Assembly (NCBI RefSeq): GCF_001592945.1
Contig: NZ_LRPB01000023.1
Span: 682,001-746,000 of the forward strand
Origin: Roseivirga seohaensis
GTDB taxonomy: Bacteria > Bacteroidota > Bacteroidia > Cytophagales > Cyclobacteriaceae
Reading direction: 5' to 3'
DNA: 64,000 nt
A program made the position numbers and the translations under genes. The stretch's first letter is position 1; each line of letters opens with the position of its first letter. The notes under the pieces are model-generated. The model was given only the letters and a program-made list of their open reading frames with translations, ran no database searches and was not told where the DNA came from. Positions 17,969 to 27,643 of the stretch are shown here, piece by piece.

Positions 17969-18952
17969 ATGAACAAAAGCTGGATTATTAGTTTCGTTTT
18001 CTTGTTGGTAATGGCTTGTGGCAAAGACGACCCTTGCAAAGACATTCCAAATATAGACCTTGATTTGGACTATAAGAGTTTGGTAGACCAAATTCATTCG
18101 GTAGAAGATACTGCGGCATTGAGTGTTTTTTTTGAAGAAAATCCTGTGGTACGCGATTACTTCTTTTTAGCGGCCGATTATCCTTCTAAAGCCGAGATGC
18201 TTACAGAGGTTTTTAACCTCATAAAAAACCCATTTGTGGATACACTCTATCAGCAAACCAAACAGATTATAAATGAAGCCCAATTAGAGCAAGATTTAGA
18301 AATAGCTTTTAAGCGTATCAAGTCTTACTATCCAGAATACAAAGTGCCCAAAGTTCAAACTGTTTACTCTGCCTTTGGTAACGATGTGTTTTTTTCGGAT
18401 TCCCTAGTGGTTATTGGAATTGATTATTATTTAGGGCCAGAAGCGTCATACCGACCAAATGTATATGATTATCTGTTAGTGCGATTAACTCCAGAGCATC
18501 TGGTTCCGCACATTGTTCAGTTCACCTCATTGAAATTCAACGATACTTTTGATAATGGCGAGCGCACTATTTTAGAGGAAATGGTTTATTATGGAAAGGC
18601 ACTTGAGTTTACTAAAACTATGTTGCCATGCTTGCCCGATAGTTTGATTATGGGCTATGATAGCGAAACCTTAGCCTCTTCAATTCGAAGCGAAGGTTTT
18701 CTTTGGTCGTATTTTGTTGATAATGCATTGTTGTACAATAAAGATCCGCTCAATTTGACGAAGTATATTGATGAACGCCCGGGAGTTCCTGAAATTGACC
18801 CCATTTGCCCTGGTAGAATTGGCCAGTGGATGGGGTGGAGAATTATTCAGAAATATCAAGAAGAAAAGGATTTGGACTTTACTGAATTGATGAAGTTGAC
18901 GGATGCAAATGACATTCTATTGCAATCCAGATACAGGCCTAAAAACAACTAG
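17969..18952 (+). CDS. gldB: GldB-like gliding motility lipoprotein
   Basis: A 327-residue lipoprotein from ATG 17969; the leader ends VMAC (Cys after MNKSWIISFVFLLVMA). The body matches GldB: VIGIDYYLGPEASYRPNVYD, a central YYGKALEFTKTMLP region, SEGFLWSYFVDNALLY, and the end region CPGRIGQWMGWRIIQKYQ with a final LLQSRYRP. GldB is needed for gliding and type IX secretion in flavobacteria, although its usual neighbour gldC is not here. The start at 17969 is favoured over an in-frame codon at 17912 because it yields the lipobox. Its stop shares the bases CTAG with that of the convergent glycosyltransferase. Confidence 0.8.
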   Translation: MNKSWIISFVFLLVMACGKDDPCKDIPNIDLDLDYKSLVDQIHSVEDTAALSVFFEENPVVRDYFFLAADYPSKAEMLTEVFNLIKNPFVDTLYQQTKQIINEAQLEQDLEIAFKRIKSYYPEYKVPKVQTVYSAFGNDVFFSDSLVVIGIDYYLGPEASYRPNVYDYLLVRLTPEHLVPHIVQFTSLKFNDTFDNGERTILEEMVYYGKALEFTKTMLPCLPDSLIMGYDSETLASSIRSEGFLWSYFVDNALLYNKDPLNLTKYIDERPGVPEIDPICPGRIGQWMGWRIIQKYQEEKDLDFTELMKLTDANDILLQSRYRPKNN

Positions 18953-20139
18953 CTTTTATTGCTCGACTTAAGTACGGAAATCAACTTCTGTACTTGGAGT
19001 CTTCTAGAGTAAAGTTTTTCTGCCACATTACGTGCGTTGTTTTTGTACTCTTCTAGCCTTTGGGGTTGATTAATAAATGGTGTAATCTTCTGGATAAAAT
19101 CAGTAGGATCTTCTGGGTTAGCATAGAAGCCGCACTTATTCTCTTCTACCAAGTTTTTTGTCCAGCCGGTTGAGTTTACAATAGTAAGCTTACCCGAAGC
19201 CAGACTGTCGAACATCTTGTTGGGACTATTGGTGCCCAAAACAGGAATGTTGGCAAAAGAGACATATGTGGCATCGGTTACGTTCAGTAATCTTCGCACA
19301 CCCTCCTTATTCTGATGGCCATAAAACTCTACATTACTTAGGTTTTTTAAATAGGCCTCAAGTTTAATCTGATGAAGTTTCGAGCCTTCACCCACAACCT
19401 TGAATTTTATATTTAGCCCTGCTTTCAAACATTTTTCAGCAATATTTAGCAAAAACTCGAGGTGATTGGTAATTCCAATACTTCCCAAATAGGTAACAAC
19501 AAAGGCATCGTTTACATGGTAAAACGAAGTCAGTTTTGGGTCTTTTAATTCCTTACTAAAAAACTCGCAATCGGCCATATTCGGAATCATGTGCACTTCT
19601 TTTTCAGGAACTACTTCTTTAATCCAATCTTCCATGCCAGGCGAAAGTGCAATAACCTTATCTGCATGTTTGTATATTTTAGCTTCAAGCGCATAAAGCT
19701 GCTTTTTTAACCAACCGGCCTTAATAGCACCAATCTGAATCGGGGCAGTGGGCCACAAATCGCGCACTTCAAAAATATAGGGTTTATGCAATTTCTTCTT
19801 TAACCAAAGGCCTACCAAGCCTACGGTTAATGGTGTGGATGTTAAATATGCCAAGTCAAAACTCAATTTCTCTTTTGAAATCAGTTGCTTGGCCTTTTTT
19901 TGAAATGAATAGAAAGAAAAAATACGCTTAAGAAACCCTAAATCATTGCTATAATAAACTGGCAAATAATGGACTGTGATTCCATCAATCACGGTTTTCT
20001 GATAGATTCCTTCATTGTGGCTAGTAATCATTTCAACCTCAAAACCCTCGTCCACCAAGCCTTTGGCCAAGTAGTAAGAGCGAATGGCTCCACCTTCTTG
20101 AGGCGTTTTAAAATATTGGTGGATGTACAGAATTTTCAT
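18949..20139 (-). CDS. Glycosyltransferase family 4 (WbuB-like)
   Basis: A 396-residue GT-B fold enzyme starting at ATG 20139 (MKILYIHQYFKTPQEGGAI); an in-frame TTG three codons upstream is less likely. The N-terminal acceptor domain includes YIFEVRDLWPTAPIQIGAI; the C-terminal donor domain has YLGSIGITNHLEFLLNIAEK, KVVGEGSKL, and the PNKMFDSLASGKL loop that contacts the nucleotide sugar. Such enzymes build O-antigen, capsule or exopolysaccharide. It is the last gene of a minus-strand run after nth (19-bp gap). The sugar is unknown. Confidence 0.92.
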   Translation of the reverse strand: MKILYIHQYFKTPQEGGAIRSYYLAKGLVDEGFEVEMITSHNEGIYQKTVIDGITVHYLPVYYSNDLGFLKRIFSFYSFQKKAKQLISKEKLSFDLAYLTSTPLTVGLVGLWLKKKLHKPYIFEVRDLWPTAPIQIGAIKAGWLKKQLYALEAKIYKHADKVIALSPGMEDWIKEVVPEKEVHMIPNMADCEFFSKELKDPKLTSFYHVNDAFVVTYLGSIGITNHLEFLLNIAEKCLKAGLNIKFKVVGEGSKLHQIKLEAYLKNLSNVEFYGHQNKEGVRRLLNVTDATYVSFANIPVLGTNSPNKMFDSLASGKLTIVNSTGWTKNLVEENKCGFYANPEDPTDFIQKITPFINQPQRLEEYKNNARNVAEKLYSRRLQVQKLISVLKSSNKS

Positions 20140-20158
20140 GGTGAACAATCAACTGGCG

Positions 20159-20812
20159 CTATCGTGCTATTCCTTCCTTTTTTTCGAAATAACGGCAAAA
20201 AGAAGTTAAAGCGCATGACTCGCATTTGGGAGTACGGGCTAAGCAAGTATAGCGACCATGTAATATGAGCCAATGATGCGCCAAGGGAATCACCTCTTTT
20301 GGTAAGTGTTTAACTAATTGTTTTTCTACTGCCAAGGGGGTATTGGCATTCTGATTCACCAAACCCAATCTTTTGGAGACTCTATATACATGCGTGTCTA
20401 CCGCCATACTGGGCTGATTCCAAATTACAGAAGTAATCACATTGGCTGTTTTTCTGCCTACACCGGGCAGTTTCTGTAAATCCTCAATGGTTTCTGGAAT
20501 TTCAGAATTAAAATCTTCCACCAACATTTTGCCTAAGCCCAAAAGGTGCTTGGTTTTGTTGTTAGGGTACGAAACGGTTTTTATATAGGGAAAAAGTTCG
20601 TCAAAATGAGAAGCCGCTAAATGGGCCGGGGTAGGGAAATCTTGAAACAATTTGGGCGTAACCATATTGATTCGCTTATCGGTGCATTGCGCACTCAAAA
20701 CCACAGCCACGAGCAGCTCGAACGGATTGCCATATTGCAGTTCCGTTTCGGCCTGTGGTTGGTTTTCACTAAAGTATGCTATAAAAGCCTCGTATCTCTG
20801 CTTCCTCGTCAT
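20159..20812 (-). CDS. nth: Endonuclease III (DNA glycosylase/AP lyase)
   Basis: A 217-residue base-excision repair enzyme. The helix-hairpin-helix is LPGVGRKTANVITSV with the catalytic Lys, and AVDTHVYRVSKRLGL supplies the catalytic Asp. The C-terminal 4Fe-4S loop has the canonical C-x6-C-x2-C-x5-C spacing (CLARTPKCESCALTSFC). It removes oxidised pyrimidines and nicks the abasic site by beta-elimination. It sits 14 bp after the 78-residue gene and shares an operon with the sigma factor upstream. Confidence 0.97.
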   Translation of the reverse strand: MTRKQRYEAFIAYFSENQPQAETELQYGNPFELLVAVVLSAQCTDKRINMVTPKLFQDFPTPAHLAASHFDELFPYIKTVSYPNNKTKHLLGLGKMLVEDFNSEIPETIEDLQKLPGVGRKTANVITSVIWNQPSMAVDTHVYRVSKRLGLVNQNANTPLAVEKQLVKHLPKEVIPLAHHWLILHGRYTCLARTPKCESCALTSFCRYFEKKEGIAR

Positions 20813-20826
20813 GCCCCTAAATTAGG

Positions 20827-21063
20827 CTATTTCAAGGAATGAAGGTCATAGGATTTAGAGTAACTTAGTATTTTGTCGATAGCCGACTCAGAAGGTACTC
20901 GTTCAGCTGCCGTAATAGACTTCACTGTTTGCTCAAGTTCATGCAACTCATGCGCCAGCGAGCCATTTAAAATAGCAGCAGTTTGAATCTCGATATTTTC
21001 TTCTGTGTCGGTCTCCTGATATATGTATCTGATCAGGTCATTCTGGGTAGATGTTCTTATCAT
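20827..21063 (-). CDS. Small conserved protein downstream of a sigma factor gene
   Basis: 78 residues from ATG 21063 (a TTG two codons earlier is possible). It overlaps the end of the sigma factor gene by 26 bp, so translation is coupled. The protein is acidic and helical (TEENIEIQTAAILNGSLAHE, then ELEQTVKSI), with no membrane segment, which separates it from typical anti-sigma factors. The tight overlap suggests a regulatory partner of the sigma factor, but I do not recognise the family. Confidence 0.7.
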   Translation of the reverse strand: MIRTSTQNDLIRYIYQETDTEENIEIQTAAILNGSLAHELHELEQTVKSITAAERVPSESAIDKILSYSKSYDLHSLK

Positions 21064-21637
21064 ACGCAACGTTCATTTTGTCCATCTTTTTTCTAAGATT
21101 GATGAGCGCATAACGCATACGACCAAGGGCGGTGTTGATACTAACATCTGTTACTTCAGCAATTTCCTGAAAGCTCATTTGCATGTAGTGCCTCATCATA
21201 AGAACTTCTCGCTGTGAATCGGGTAGCTCTTTTATTAACTCCCTAAGTAACGCGTGTGTATCTTCTTTTATTTGACGATCCTCGATAGATTCTTCAGAAA
21301 ACTCTAAACTGTTGAACACATTGCTGCCATCTTCCATCACAATTGTAGGGTACCTCTTGGCCTTTCTAAAGTGGTCAATCGCTAAATTATGTGCGATTCG
21401 GCTCACCCAAGGCAGAAATTTACCTTCCTCATTGTAGCGTCCAGACTTTACTGTATTCACCACTTTTACATAAGTTTCCTGCAATAAATCTTCTGCAAGA
21501 TCATGGTCTTTTACAATCATATAGATTGTAGTAAAGATTTTGTTTTTGTGACGTGAGACTAATTCCGCGAATGCGTCTTCATTACCGTTTTTGTATAGCG
21601 ATATTAATTGGCTATCGCTTACTTCGTACTTCCTCAT
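21038..21637 (-). CDS. RNA polymerase sigma-70 family factor (ECF/RpoE-like)
   Basis: A 199-residue group 4 sigma factor. Region 2 includes AEDLLQETYVKVV and FLPWVSRIAHNLAIDHFRKA; region 4 includes LPDSQREVLMMRHYMQMSFQ and DVSINTALGRMRYALINLR. No membrane anti-sigma gene follows; instead a small overlapping soluble protein, nth and a glycosyltransferase share the strand. Cytophagales genomes often keep such a widely conserved sigma factor of unknown regulon. The start ATG at 21637 is clear. Confidence 0.93.
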   Translation of the reverse strand: MRKYEVSDSQLISLYKNGNEDAFAELVSRHKNKIFTTIYMIVKDHDLAEDLLQETYVKVVNTVKSGRYNEEGKFLPWVSRIAHNLAIDHFRKAKRYPTIVMEDGSNVFNSLEFSEESIEDRQIKEDTHALLRELIKELPDSQREVLMMRHYMQMSFQEIAEVTDVSINTALGRMRYALINLRKKMDKMNVAYDKNIYPE

Positions 21638-21900
21638 GTTAGTTATTGTTAGGTCTAAGTAGAGGTTTATATCATACGGTAATGTTTAGTTTTTGGAAAT
21701 GGATTAATGAAAGTAACAATCTCAAATGTATTGATTCAAATACAGATTACAAATATTTGATCGTAATTTTTGATTTTCAAGTTTTAGGCTAATGCTTTCA
21801 AGACTATCGCAAAACTTTAATCAAGTATAATGCCAGAGTTTAGAATTTAATTCTGAAAAAGGTAATTATTTTTCAGTTAACAATTAGTTGCTAGCTCTGT

Positions 21901-21908
21901 TATCTTTG
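21901..21908 (+). promoter_or_regulatory. -7 box TATCTTTG directly before uvrA
   Basis: A perfect TAnnTTTG octamer ends only 7 nt before the uvrA ATG at 21916. If used in the normal way, transcription would begin within a few bases of the start codon, giving a leaderless or nearly leaderless mRNA. Confidence 0.5.
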
Positions 21909-21915
21909 CAATCTT

Positions 21916-24735
21916 ATGAATTCAACAACACTTAGCCGCCCTACCCCTATTGATGACCTGAACCCCAGAGAGTTCATTATTATTAAAGGAGCTAGAGTAA
22001 ATAACCTCAAAAGTGTAGATGTGGCCATTCCAAGGAATAAACTGGTAGTGGTTACTGGCCTTTCTGGTTCTGGAAAATCATCGCTGGCTTTCGATACGCT
22101 TTTTGCTGAAGGGCAGCGCATGTATGTGGAAAGCTTGAGTTCATATGCCCGCCAGTTTTTAGGCCGAATGGAAAAGCCTGAGGTGGATTATATCAAAGGG
22201 GTTTCGCCAGCCATTGCCATTGAGCAAAAGGTGAATACGCGAAACCCTCGGTCTACGGTAGGCACTACTACCGAAATTTACGATTATCTAAAATTACTCT
22301 TCGCGCGTATTGGTAGAACTTTTAGCCCTGTAAGTGGTAAAGAGGTAAGCCGCGATAGCGTAACCAGTATAGTAGAGTTTTTGATGGCCAAAGAAGAAGG
22401 CACCAAGGTGATGATACTTTGTCCGCTGATTCAGAAAGAAGAGCGTAGCGTAGCAGAAGAACTGAACCTCTTGCTACAAAAAGGTTATACCCGTGTTGTA
22501 GCCAAAGGCGAGCCCTATTTTATAGAAGATTTACTCAAGGACGAAAAGGACATTGTTTCCAAAGACTTAGAAATCCTGATTGATAGAGGGGTTGTAGCCC
22601 ATAATGAAGACACCCAATTCCGTTTTTCAGATTCGGTACAAACCGCCCTTTTTGAGGGGCAAGGGGATTGTATTGTTGAAGTGATTGGTGAAGGCCGAAC
22701 GGCTTTTTCAGACAGATTTGAGGCAGATGGAATTTTGTTTGAAGAACCAAGTGTTAACCTATTCACCTTTAATAATCCCTTTGGCGCTTGTAAACGCTGC
22801 GAGGGCTTTGGGAAAGTTTTAGGAATTGATATTGACTTGGTCATTCCCGATAAATCGCTTTCGATATATGAAGGTGCTATTGCTCCATGGCGCAGCGAAA
22901 CCATGAACAAATGGTTGCAGCCGCTATTAAAACACGGCATTGAGTTTGATTTCCCCATCCACAGAACTTACGCGGAACTGACGGAAAAAGAGAAAGAGCT
23001 GCTTTGGACAGGGAACAAATACTTTAAAGGGCTCAATAAGTTTTTTGAACATTTAGAGTCGAAAACACACAAAATTCAGTACCGCGTAATGCTTTCGCGT
23101 TACCGTGGCCGTACCGACTGCCCAGAATGTAAAGGCACCAGATTAAGAAAAGATGCTGCTTACGTAAAACTGGACGGAAAGAGCATTACCGACATCGTAC
23201 TAATGCCTGTAAAAGAGGCCGCAGTTTTCTTCGATAAGCTTCCGCTTACTGCGCATGAAGAAAAAATAGCCAAAAGGCTACTCCAAGAAATTCAGAACCG
23301 ACTCGAATATTTGGGTCGAGTAGGCTTAGGTTACCTTACCCTCAACCGATTGACCAGCACTTTGTCAGGCGGGGAGTTTCAGCGTATTAAACTGTCTACT
23401 TCCTTGGGAAGCGCTTTGGTTGGTTCCATGTATATTTTGGATGAACCGAGTATAGGTTTACACCCTCGCGACACCGACCGACTGATTTCTGTACTGCTTA
23501 CCCTGCGCGATTTGGGAAATACCGTTGTGGTGGTAGAGCACGAAGAAAAAGTGATGCAGGCAGCTGATCAAATTATTGACATTGGCCCCGATGCAGGTTC
23601 GCATGGAGGAGAGTTGATTTTTCAAGGCACGATTGATGAGCTGGTTCAGAATGGCACAGGTCATACCGCCAATTATTTGAGCGGAAGAGAAAAATTGCCT
23701 ATTCCTGAACACAGAAGAAAATGGCGTGATGTGCTCAAAATAAAAGGCGCCAGAGAAAACAACCTCAAAAACGTGAGTGTTGATATTCCTTTGGACGTGC
23801 TGACCGTAATTACGGGGGTAAGTGGTTCGGGAAAATCTACCTTAGTAAAGAAAATTCTTTACCCTTCGTTGGGTAAAATGTTAGGTACCGTAGGTGAGCA
23901 AACAGGCAAAATGGATGCGCTGGAAGGTGACACCAAAAAGGTAACCCAAATCGAGTTCATCGATCAAAACCCCATTGGTAAATCATCCCGCTCAAACCCA
24001 GTTACCTATGTAAAAGCTTATGACGCCATCAGGGCCTTGTATTCCAATTTACCTCTGTCGAAGCAACGTGGTTATAAGCCTGCATTTTTCTCCTTTAACG
24101 TAGATGGTGGTCGTTGCGAAACTTGCCAAGGTGAAGGTGTAGTGAAAATTGAAATGCAGTTTATGGCCGACATTCAGCTGACTTGCGAAAGCTGCAAAGG
24201 CAAGCGTTTCAAACAAGAAATTCTAGAAGCCACCTATAACGACAAAAGCATTGCCGATGTATTGGACATGACCATTGATGATGCTATGGACTTCTTCGCC
24301 AATGAAAAAGCAGTGCATAGTAAACTGAAGCCGCTGCAAGAAGTGGGCTTGGGCTATATCCGTTTAGGGCAGTCTTCCAACTCGCTTAGTGGAGGCGAAG
24401 CGCAAAGGGTGAAACTGGCTTTCTATTTAGGAAAAGGAAAATCGAATGACAAAGAACACATTCTTTTCATTTTTGATGAACCGACCACAGGTCTTCATTT
24501 CCATGATATTAGTAAATTGATGAAAGCCATAAACGCACTGATTGAGCAAGGCAATTCCGTCATCATTATTGAGCACAATACCGAAGTCATCAAACTGGCC
24601 GACTGGATTATTGACCTTGGCCCAGAGGGTGGACAAGAAGGGGGAAACATCACTTTTACAGGCACCCCCGAAGAAATGGTCAAACTCAAAGACAATTACA
24701 CCGCGCAGTATTTGGCTGAGGATATGGGTAAGTAA
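21916..24735 (+). CDS. uvrA: Excinuclease ABC subunit A
   Basis: A 939-residue nucleotide-excision-repair ATPase, full length for the family. The two ABC cassettes have Walker A motifs [13 protein letters not shown] (near residue 50) and [13 protein letters not shown] (near 640), with signature [11 protein letters not shown] and [12 protein letters not shown] and Walker [12 protein letters not shown] and [11 protein letters not shown]. Zinc-finger cysteine pairs appear at [16 protein letters not shown] and [16 protein letters not shown]. It scans DNA for lesions and loads UvrB. It is monocistronic. The start is supported by the -7 box just upstream, and the N-terminal 20 residues are a short extension relative to many homologues. 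Confidence 0.98.
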   Translation: MNSTTLSRPTPIDDLNPREFIIIKGARVNNLKSVDVAIPRNKLVVVTGLSGSGKSSLAFDTLFAEGQRMYVESLSSYARQFLGRMEKPEVDYIKGVSPAIAIEQKVNTRNPRSTVGTTTEIYDYLKLLFARIGRTFSPVSGKEVSRDSVTSIVEFLMAKEEGTKVMILCPLIQKEERSVAEELNLLLQKGYTRVVAKGEPYFIEDLLKDEKDIVSKDLEILIDRGVVAHNEDTQFRFSDSVQTALFEGQGDCIVEVIGEGRTAFSDRFEADGILFEEPSVNLFTFNNPFGACKRCEGFGKVLGIDIDLVIPDKSLSIYEGAIAPWRSETMNKWLQPLLKHGIEFDFPIHRTYAELTEKEKELLWTGNKYFKGLNKFFEHLESKTHKIQYRVMLSRYRGRTDCPECKGTRLRKDAAYVKLDGKSITDIVLMPVKEAAVFFDKLPLTAHEEKIAKRLLQEIQNRLEYLGRVGLGYLTLNRLTSTLSGGEFQRIKLSTSLGSALVGSMYILDEPSIGLHPRDTDRLISVLLTLRDLGNTVVVVEHEEKVMQAADQIIDIGPDAGSHGGELIFQGTIDELVQNGTGHTANYLSGREKLPIPEHRRKWRDVLKIKGARENNLKNVSVDIPLDVLTVITGVSGSGKSTLVKKILYPSLGKMLGTVGEQTGKMDALEGDTKKVTQIEFIDQNPIGKSSRSNPVTYVKAYDAIRALYSNLPLSKQRGYKPAFFSFNVDGGRCETCQGEGVVKIEMQFMADIQLTCESCKGKRFKQEILEATYNDKSIADVLDMTIDDAMDFFANEKAVHSKLKPLQEVGLGYIRLGQSSNSLSGGEAQRVKLAFYLGKGKSNDKEHILFIFDEPTTGLHFHDISKLMKAINALIEQGNSVIIIEHNTEVIKLADWIIDLGPEGGQEGGNITFTGTPEEMVKLKDNYTAQYLAEDMGK

Positions 24736-24794
24736 AACTTCTCACCTTAAGGCATTTTCTGGATTGCATGTCAAATTATAAGTTGGCCAGTGAC

Positions 24795-24812
24795 TGCTAT
24801 TCCGATATAGCA
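24795..24812. repeat. Small inverted repeat next to 51-bp repeat copy A
   Basis: TGCTAT and ATAGCA form a 6-bp inverted repeat with a 6-nt loop, 20 bp upstream of the first copy of the 51-bp repeat. It may belong to the same cassette-boundary structure; weak evidence alone. Confidence 0.3.
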
Positions 24813-24831
24813 TTTAGACAGCATAAAAATG

Positions 24832-24882
24832 AATATATTTATGGTTCTCAGTCATAAATGTGACTGATGTATACTGCTGTGC
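24832..24882 (+). repeat. 51-bp diverged repeat, copy A (upstream of DUF7000-like gene)
   Basis: Starts AATATATTTATGG and contains ATAAATGTGACTGAT. By hand alignment it matches the copy at 28810-28860 at 43 of 51 positions without gaps. Each copy lies shortly before an AT-rich accessory gene on the plus strand. It includes a TATATTTA element that could act as a -7 box, so the repeat may be a shared promoter or a recombination-site remnant. Confidence 0.65.
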
Positions 24883-24928
24883 TTAAACTTAAAAAACAAC
24901 GAAACGGAAGAGTTTTAGAGATATTTAA

Positions 24929-25417
24929 ATGGAGGACTTGAATAAATATGTCGCAATTTATAAAGAGCAATTAGACAAGGGATACATCTTAGTTGCTTAC
25001 AACGAATTAGTCAAATTTGTTATGAAGTTGAGAGCGGAGTTTAGTAAAGGGCTTTCTGATAAATATTCGTTTACGGGAATTCTTCATGGATATATGGACT
25101 ACACATATTTTTACTATTCGAACGATTTTTTAAAAACTAAAAAACTAAAACTCGGACTAGTATTAAATCACTTAGAAATGAGGTTTGAGGTTTGGCTACT
25201 TGGAAATACAAAGCCGATTCAACAGAAATACTGGGAATTATCAAAAAGCACAAAGTGGAACAATGACAAAGACGAAATGCCAGCATACTCAATTCTTGAA
25301 GCGGTTTTAGTTGAAAATCCTGATTTCAACAATTTGGCCAAACTAACCGAACAGATAGAAGCTAAAATGATTACTATCTCGGAAGAAATATTGAACTATC
25401 TAAAAACACTAAATTGA
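24929..25417 (+). CDS. DUF7000-like hypothetical protein
   Basis: A 162-residue soluble protein. The sequence pattern MEDLNKYVAIYKEQLDKGYI, FTGILHGYMDYTYFYY, LKLGLVLNHLEMRFEVWLLG and QKYWELSK matches what I recall of the DUF7000 family, a helical family of unknown function found on mobile or accessory segments. There is no signal peptide. Very AT-rich, with codon choice unlike the preceding uvrA. It is followed 33 bp later by a VOC gene, and the pair sits between a 51-bp repeat and a hairpin region, which suggests acquisition as a unit. Confidence 0.72.
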   Translation: MEDLNKYVAIYKEQLDKGYILVAYNELVKFVMKLRAEFSKGLSDKYSFTGILHGYMDYTYFYYSNDFLKTKKLKLGLVLNHLEMRFEVWLLGNTKPIQQKYWELSKSTKWNNDKDEMPAYSILEAVLVENPDFNNLAKLTEQIEAKMITISEEILNYLKTLN

Positions 25418-25450
25418 CTCAAGTCTAAACTTGAACTACAAAAGGAAAAT

Positions 25451-25840
25451 ATGAAGGCAATTAATCGAATAATGACGAATATCTGCTCGGACAATTTAGC
25501 GGCCAGTCGAGATTTTTACACAAAACTATTCGACTTTAAGGTGGACTTTGATAGTGATTGGTTTGTACACTTAATCTCAAAAAACAAAAATCTGGAATTG
25601 GGAATAATTGACCGAACGAATGAAATTGTTCCGAAAGATTTTCAAAACAATCCACAAGGATTCTATGTGACATTTGTAGTTGACAATGTGGACGAAATAT
25701 TTAGAATTGCCGAATCGGAAAAATTTGAAATTATTAGCGAACCGAGAGACATGTTTTACGGACAAAGACGACTACTATTGAAAGACCCGAACGGAACTTT
25801 AGTGGACATTTCTTCACCGATAAAAGACTTTAAATTTTAG
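25451..25840 (+). CDS. VOC family protein (glyoxalase-like)
   Basis: A 129-residue single VOC domain. The N-terminal INRIMTNICSDNLAASRDFY strand-helix and the C-terminal RRLLLKDPNGTLVDISSP strand are standard. The second metal-binding position is usually Glu but here is Asp in LVDISSP, so metal binding is uncertain. Close relatives are annotated as glyoxalase superfamily proteins of unknown substrate. The gene has a good AAAGGAAAAT leader before its ATG. It belongs with the AT-rich DUF7000-like gene upstream. Confidence 0.85.
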   Translation: MKAINRIMTNICSDNLAASRDFYTKLFDFKVDFDSDWFVHLISKNKNLELGIIDRTNEIVPKDFQNNPQGFYVTFVVDNVDEIFRIAESEKFEIISEPRDMFYGQRRLLLKDPNGTLVDISSPIKDFKF

Positions 25841-25874
25841 AATAAACAGATCAGATTGCAAACTTGAACCAGTA

Positions 25875-25929
25875 GAAAAGCCAATTTGAAGCAACAGCGT
25901 ATATATAACATAGCTATTTCAGGCTTTTC
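25875..25929. repeat. Inverted repeat downstream of the accessory VOC gene
   Basis: GAAAAGCC (25875-25882) and GGCTTTTC (25922-25929) are perfect inverted copies separated by 39 nt. The structure is too open for a classic terminator and may be part of a cassette end. Nothing else recognisable lies in 25841-25997. Confidence 0.35.
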
Positions 25930-25997
25930 CGAGATGTTTGTGTGTATTTACAAAGTCCGCCAATTTCTTAGAGAATCACGCCTCTCTACTCCTCTTC

Positions 25998-27569
25998 TTA
26001 ACGCTTCCCGTTAAACACCCGAATCAGTTTACCATCTTCTTCATCTGAAAGTAAATAGAGTTGCCCTGCGGGTGAAACTACTGCTTTTCTTAACCTCACC
26101 CTGCTATTGATGAATAGTTCTTCGGCACTTATGATTTTATCACCATCAACCACCATTCTCCACAAGCTGCCTTTACTCAATCCGGGCACAATCAGATTTC
26201 CCTTCCATAATGGAAATTCACTGCCTAAATAAAAAGTCAACCCTGTTGGCGCAACAGTGTGGTCCCATGAATATAATGGATCGGTAAAAGTAGCTTCTGG
26301 AATAGCCTTTGGTTGGTAATCCGTTCGGTAACTGCCCGTAGTAACATTCGGCCACCCATAGTTCGCGCTTGGCTTCAGAATGTTCAGTTCATCTCCTTGA
26401 TTGGTGCCATGTTCACTAAACCAAATATCTCCCGTTTCTGGGTGTATGGTCAGGCCCTGCGAGGCACGAATGCCAATGGTATACAACCCTTGAACTGCAT
26501 CTGATCCAAAATCGGGATTGTCTTTTGGAATACTCCCATCAGAGTTAATTCTGATGACCTTTCCACGCTTGTCTTTTACGTCTTGCGCAACTGGAACTTC
26601 TGGGTTCATATACTCAAAAAAGTTACGCTCTCCTATGGTAATGTATAGCTTGCCATCTTTGCCGAAGATCATACCTCCTCCATAGTGATAAAGCCCATGC
26701 ACATAAGGTTCTGCTACAAAAAGTGTCTCCACCTCCTTCAGCTCATTGCCAATCAGCTTTCCACGAATAACTTTGGTGGTGCTGGCGCGCGCTTTATTCT
26801 CAGCAGCATAGGAAATATATACATAGTTATTTTGGTCAAAACTTGGGTCAAGGAGCACCTGAAACCAGCCAGCGTTGGCGCTTAGAGTTTTGCCATGAAG
26901 ACTATTAGGGAAAATGCCTTTCTCGAATTTTGCAGTGTCAATTTCCACAGCCCTTGCCACATCCTTGGGTAATCCTGAAATGGCTTTCCGTTCTTTGGTT
27001 TCCAAATTAACACGAAGAAGACTTCCATCTTTTTCAGCAATAAGCACATCGTTTTCTGAAATAAAGGCCATACTCCAAGGTTTGTTGAGTCCTGCCAGTA
27101 CCACTTCCTTTGCTGGGTTTGGCGTGAACGCTTCTGGCGCTTTAGGAATCGGCCCTGCTGAAGTGGCCTTGCCCACAATTTTCCACTGGCCAAGGATTTT
27201 TTTAAGTAAGAGTAAATCATGATATCGATTCCCAAAAGATGGAATATCGATCTCCAATTTGGCATAAGCCACATCTCTCACAATCTCAATGCCGATGATT
27301 TTTGATGGTCGATTATTCAACGTACCTGGCGCCCTGCGTCCATACAATGCGGCATATTCCTCAGAGGTCATAAAATAGGCCGAGTCGGTTCCATTATAAA
27401 GAAACATTCGGGTGCCCGGGTGGAAAGCCATGGCTATCGAGTCTGGATAGTTATACTGGGTACCCACAATAAATTGGTTGAGTATTTTGGCGATTTGCGC
27501 ATGGTCTGTTTGGGCAAAACACGGGCTTATACTTATGACAGCGAAAAAGAAGAATGCTTTAATTTTCAT
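25998..27569 (-). CDS. PQQ-dependent sugar dehydrogenase (GSDH family) with N-terminal NTF2-like domain
   Basis: A 523-residue exported protein. After a signal peptide ending SPCFAQ, residues about 22-130 form an NTF2/lumazine-binding-like domain (HAQIAKILNQFIVGTQYNYP, then LKKILGQWKIVGKA). Residues about 155-520 are the GSDH six-bladed propeller: LNKPWSMAFISEND, HGLYHYGGGMIFGKDGKLY, DIWFSEHGTNQGDELNIL. The propeller oxidises aldoses using PQQ bound in the central channel. The NTF2-like fusion is uncommon and may help substrate binding or be a separate enzyme. The AraC-type regulator gene lies 105 bp upstream on the same strand. Confidence 0.88.
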   Translation of the reverse strand: MKIKAFFFFAVISISPCFAQTDHAQIAKILNQFIVGTQYNYPDSIAMAFHPGTRMFLYNGTDSAYFMTSEEYAALYGRRAPGTLNNRPSKIIGIEIVRDVAYAKLEIDIPSFGNRYHDLLLLKKILGQWKIVGKATSAGPIPKAPEAFTPNPAKEVVLAGLNKPWSMAFISENDVLIAEKDGSLLRVNLETKERKAISGLPKDVARAVEIDTAKFEKGIFPNSLHGKTLSANAGWFQVLLDPSFDQNNYVYISYAAENKARASTTKVIRGKLIGNELKEVETLFVAEPYVHGLYHYGGGMIFGKDGKLYITIGERNFFEYMNPEVPVAQDVKDKRGKVIRINSDGSIPKDNPDFGSDAVQGLYTIGIRASQGLTIHPETGDIWFSEHGTNQGDELNILKPSANYGWPNVTTGSYRTDYQPKAIPEATFTDPLYSWDHTVAPTGLTFYLGSEFPLWKGNLIVPGLSKGSLWRMVVDGDKIISAEELFINSRVRLRKAVVSPAGQLYLLSDEEDGKLIRVFNGKR

Positions 27570-27643
27570 TGGATGAATTGATTTGTTCAGCCAAGATTAC
27601 GAGCAGTACCGTCAAGAAATCGAATTAATCGGAGATAAGAAGT

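Noticed and set aside
22515-22958. 147-codon minus-strand frame inside uvrA
   Set aside because: Antisense shadow of the conserved UvrA coding sequence, with low-complexity Ser/Lys/Pro translation.
25418-25450. Possible attC-like site between the DUF7000-like and VOC genes
   Set aside because: Only 33 nt with no symmetric arms; looks like an ordinary intra-operon spacer.
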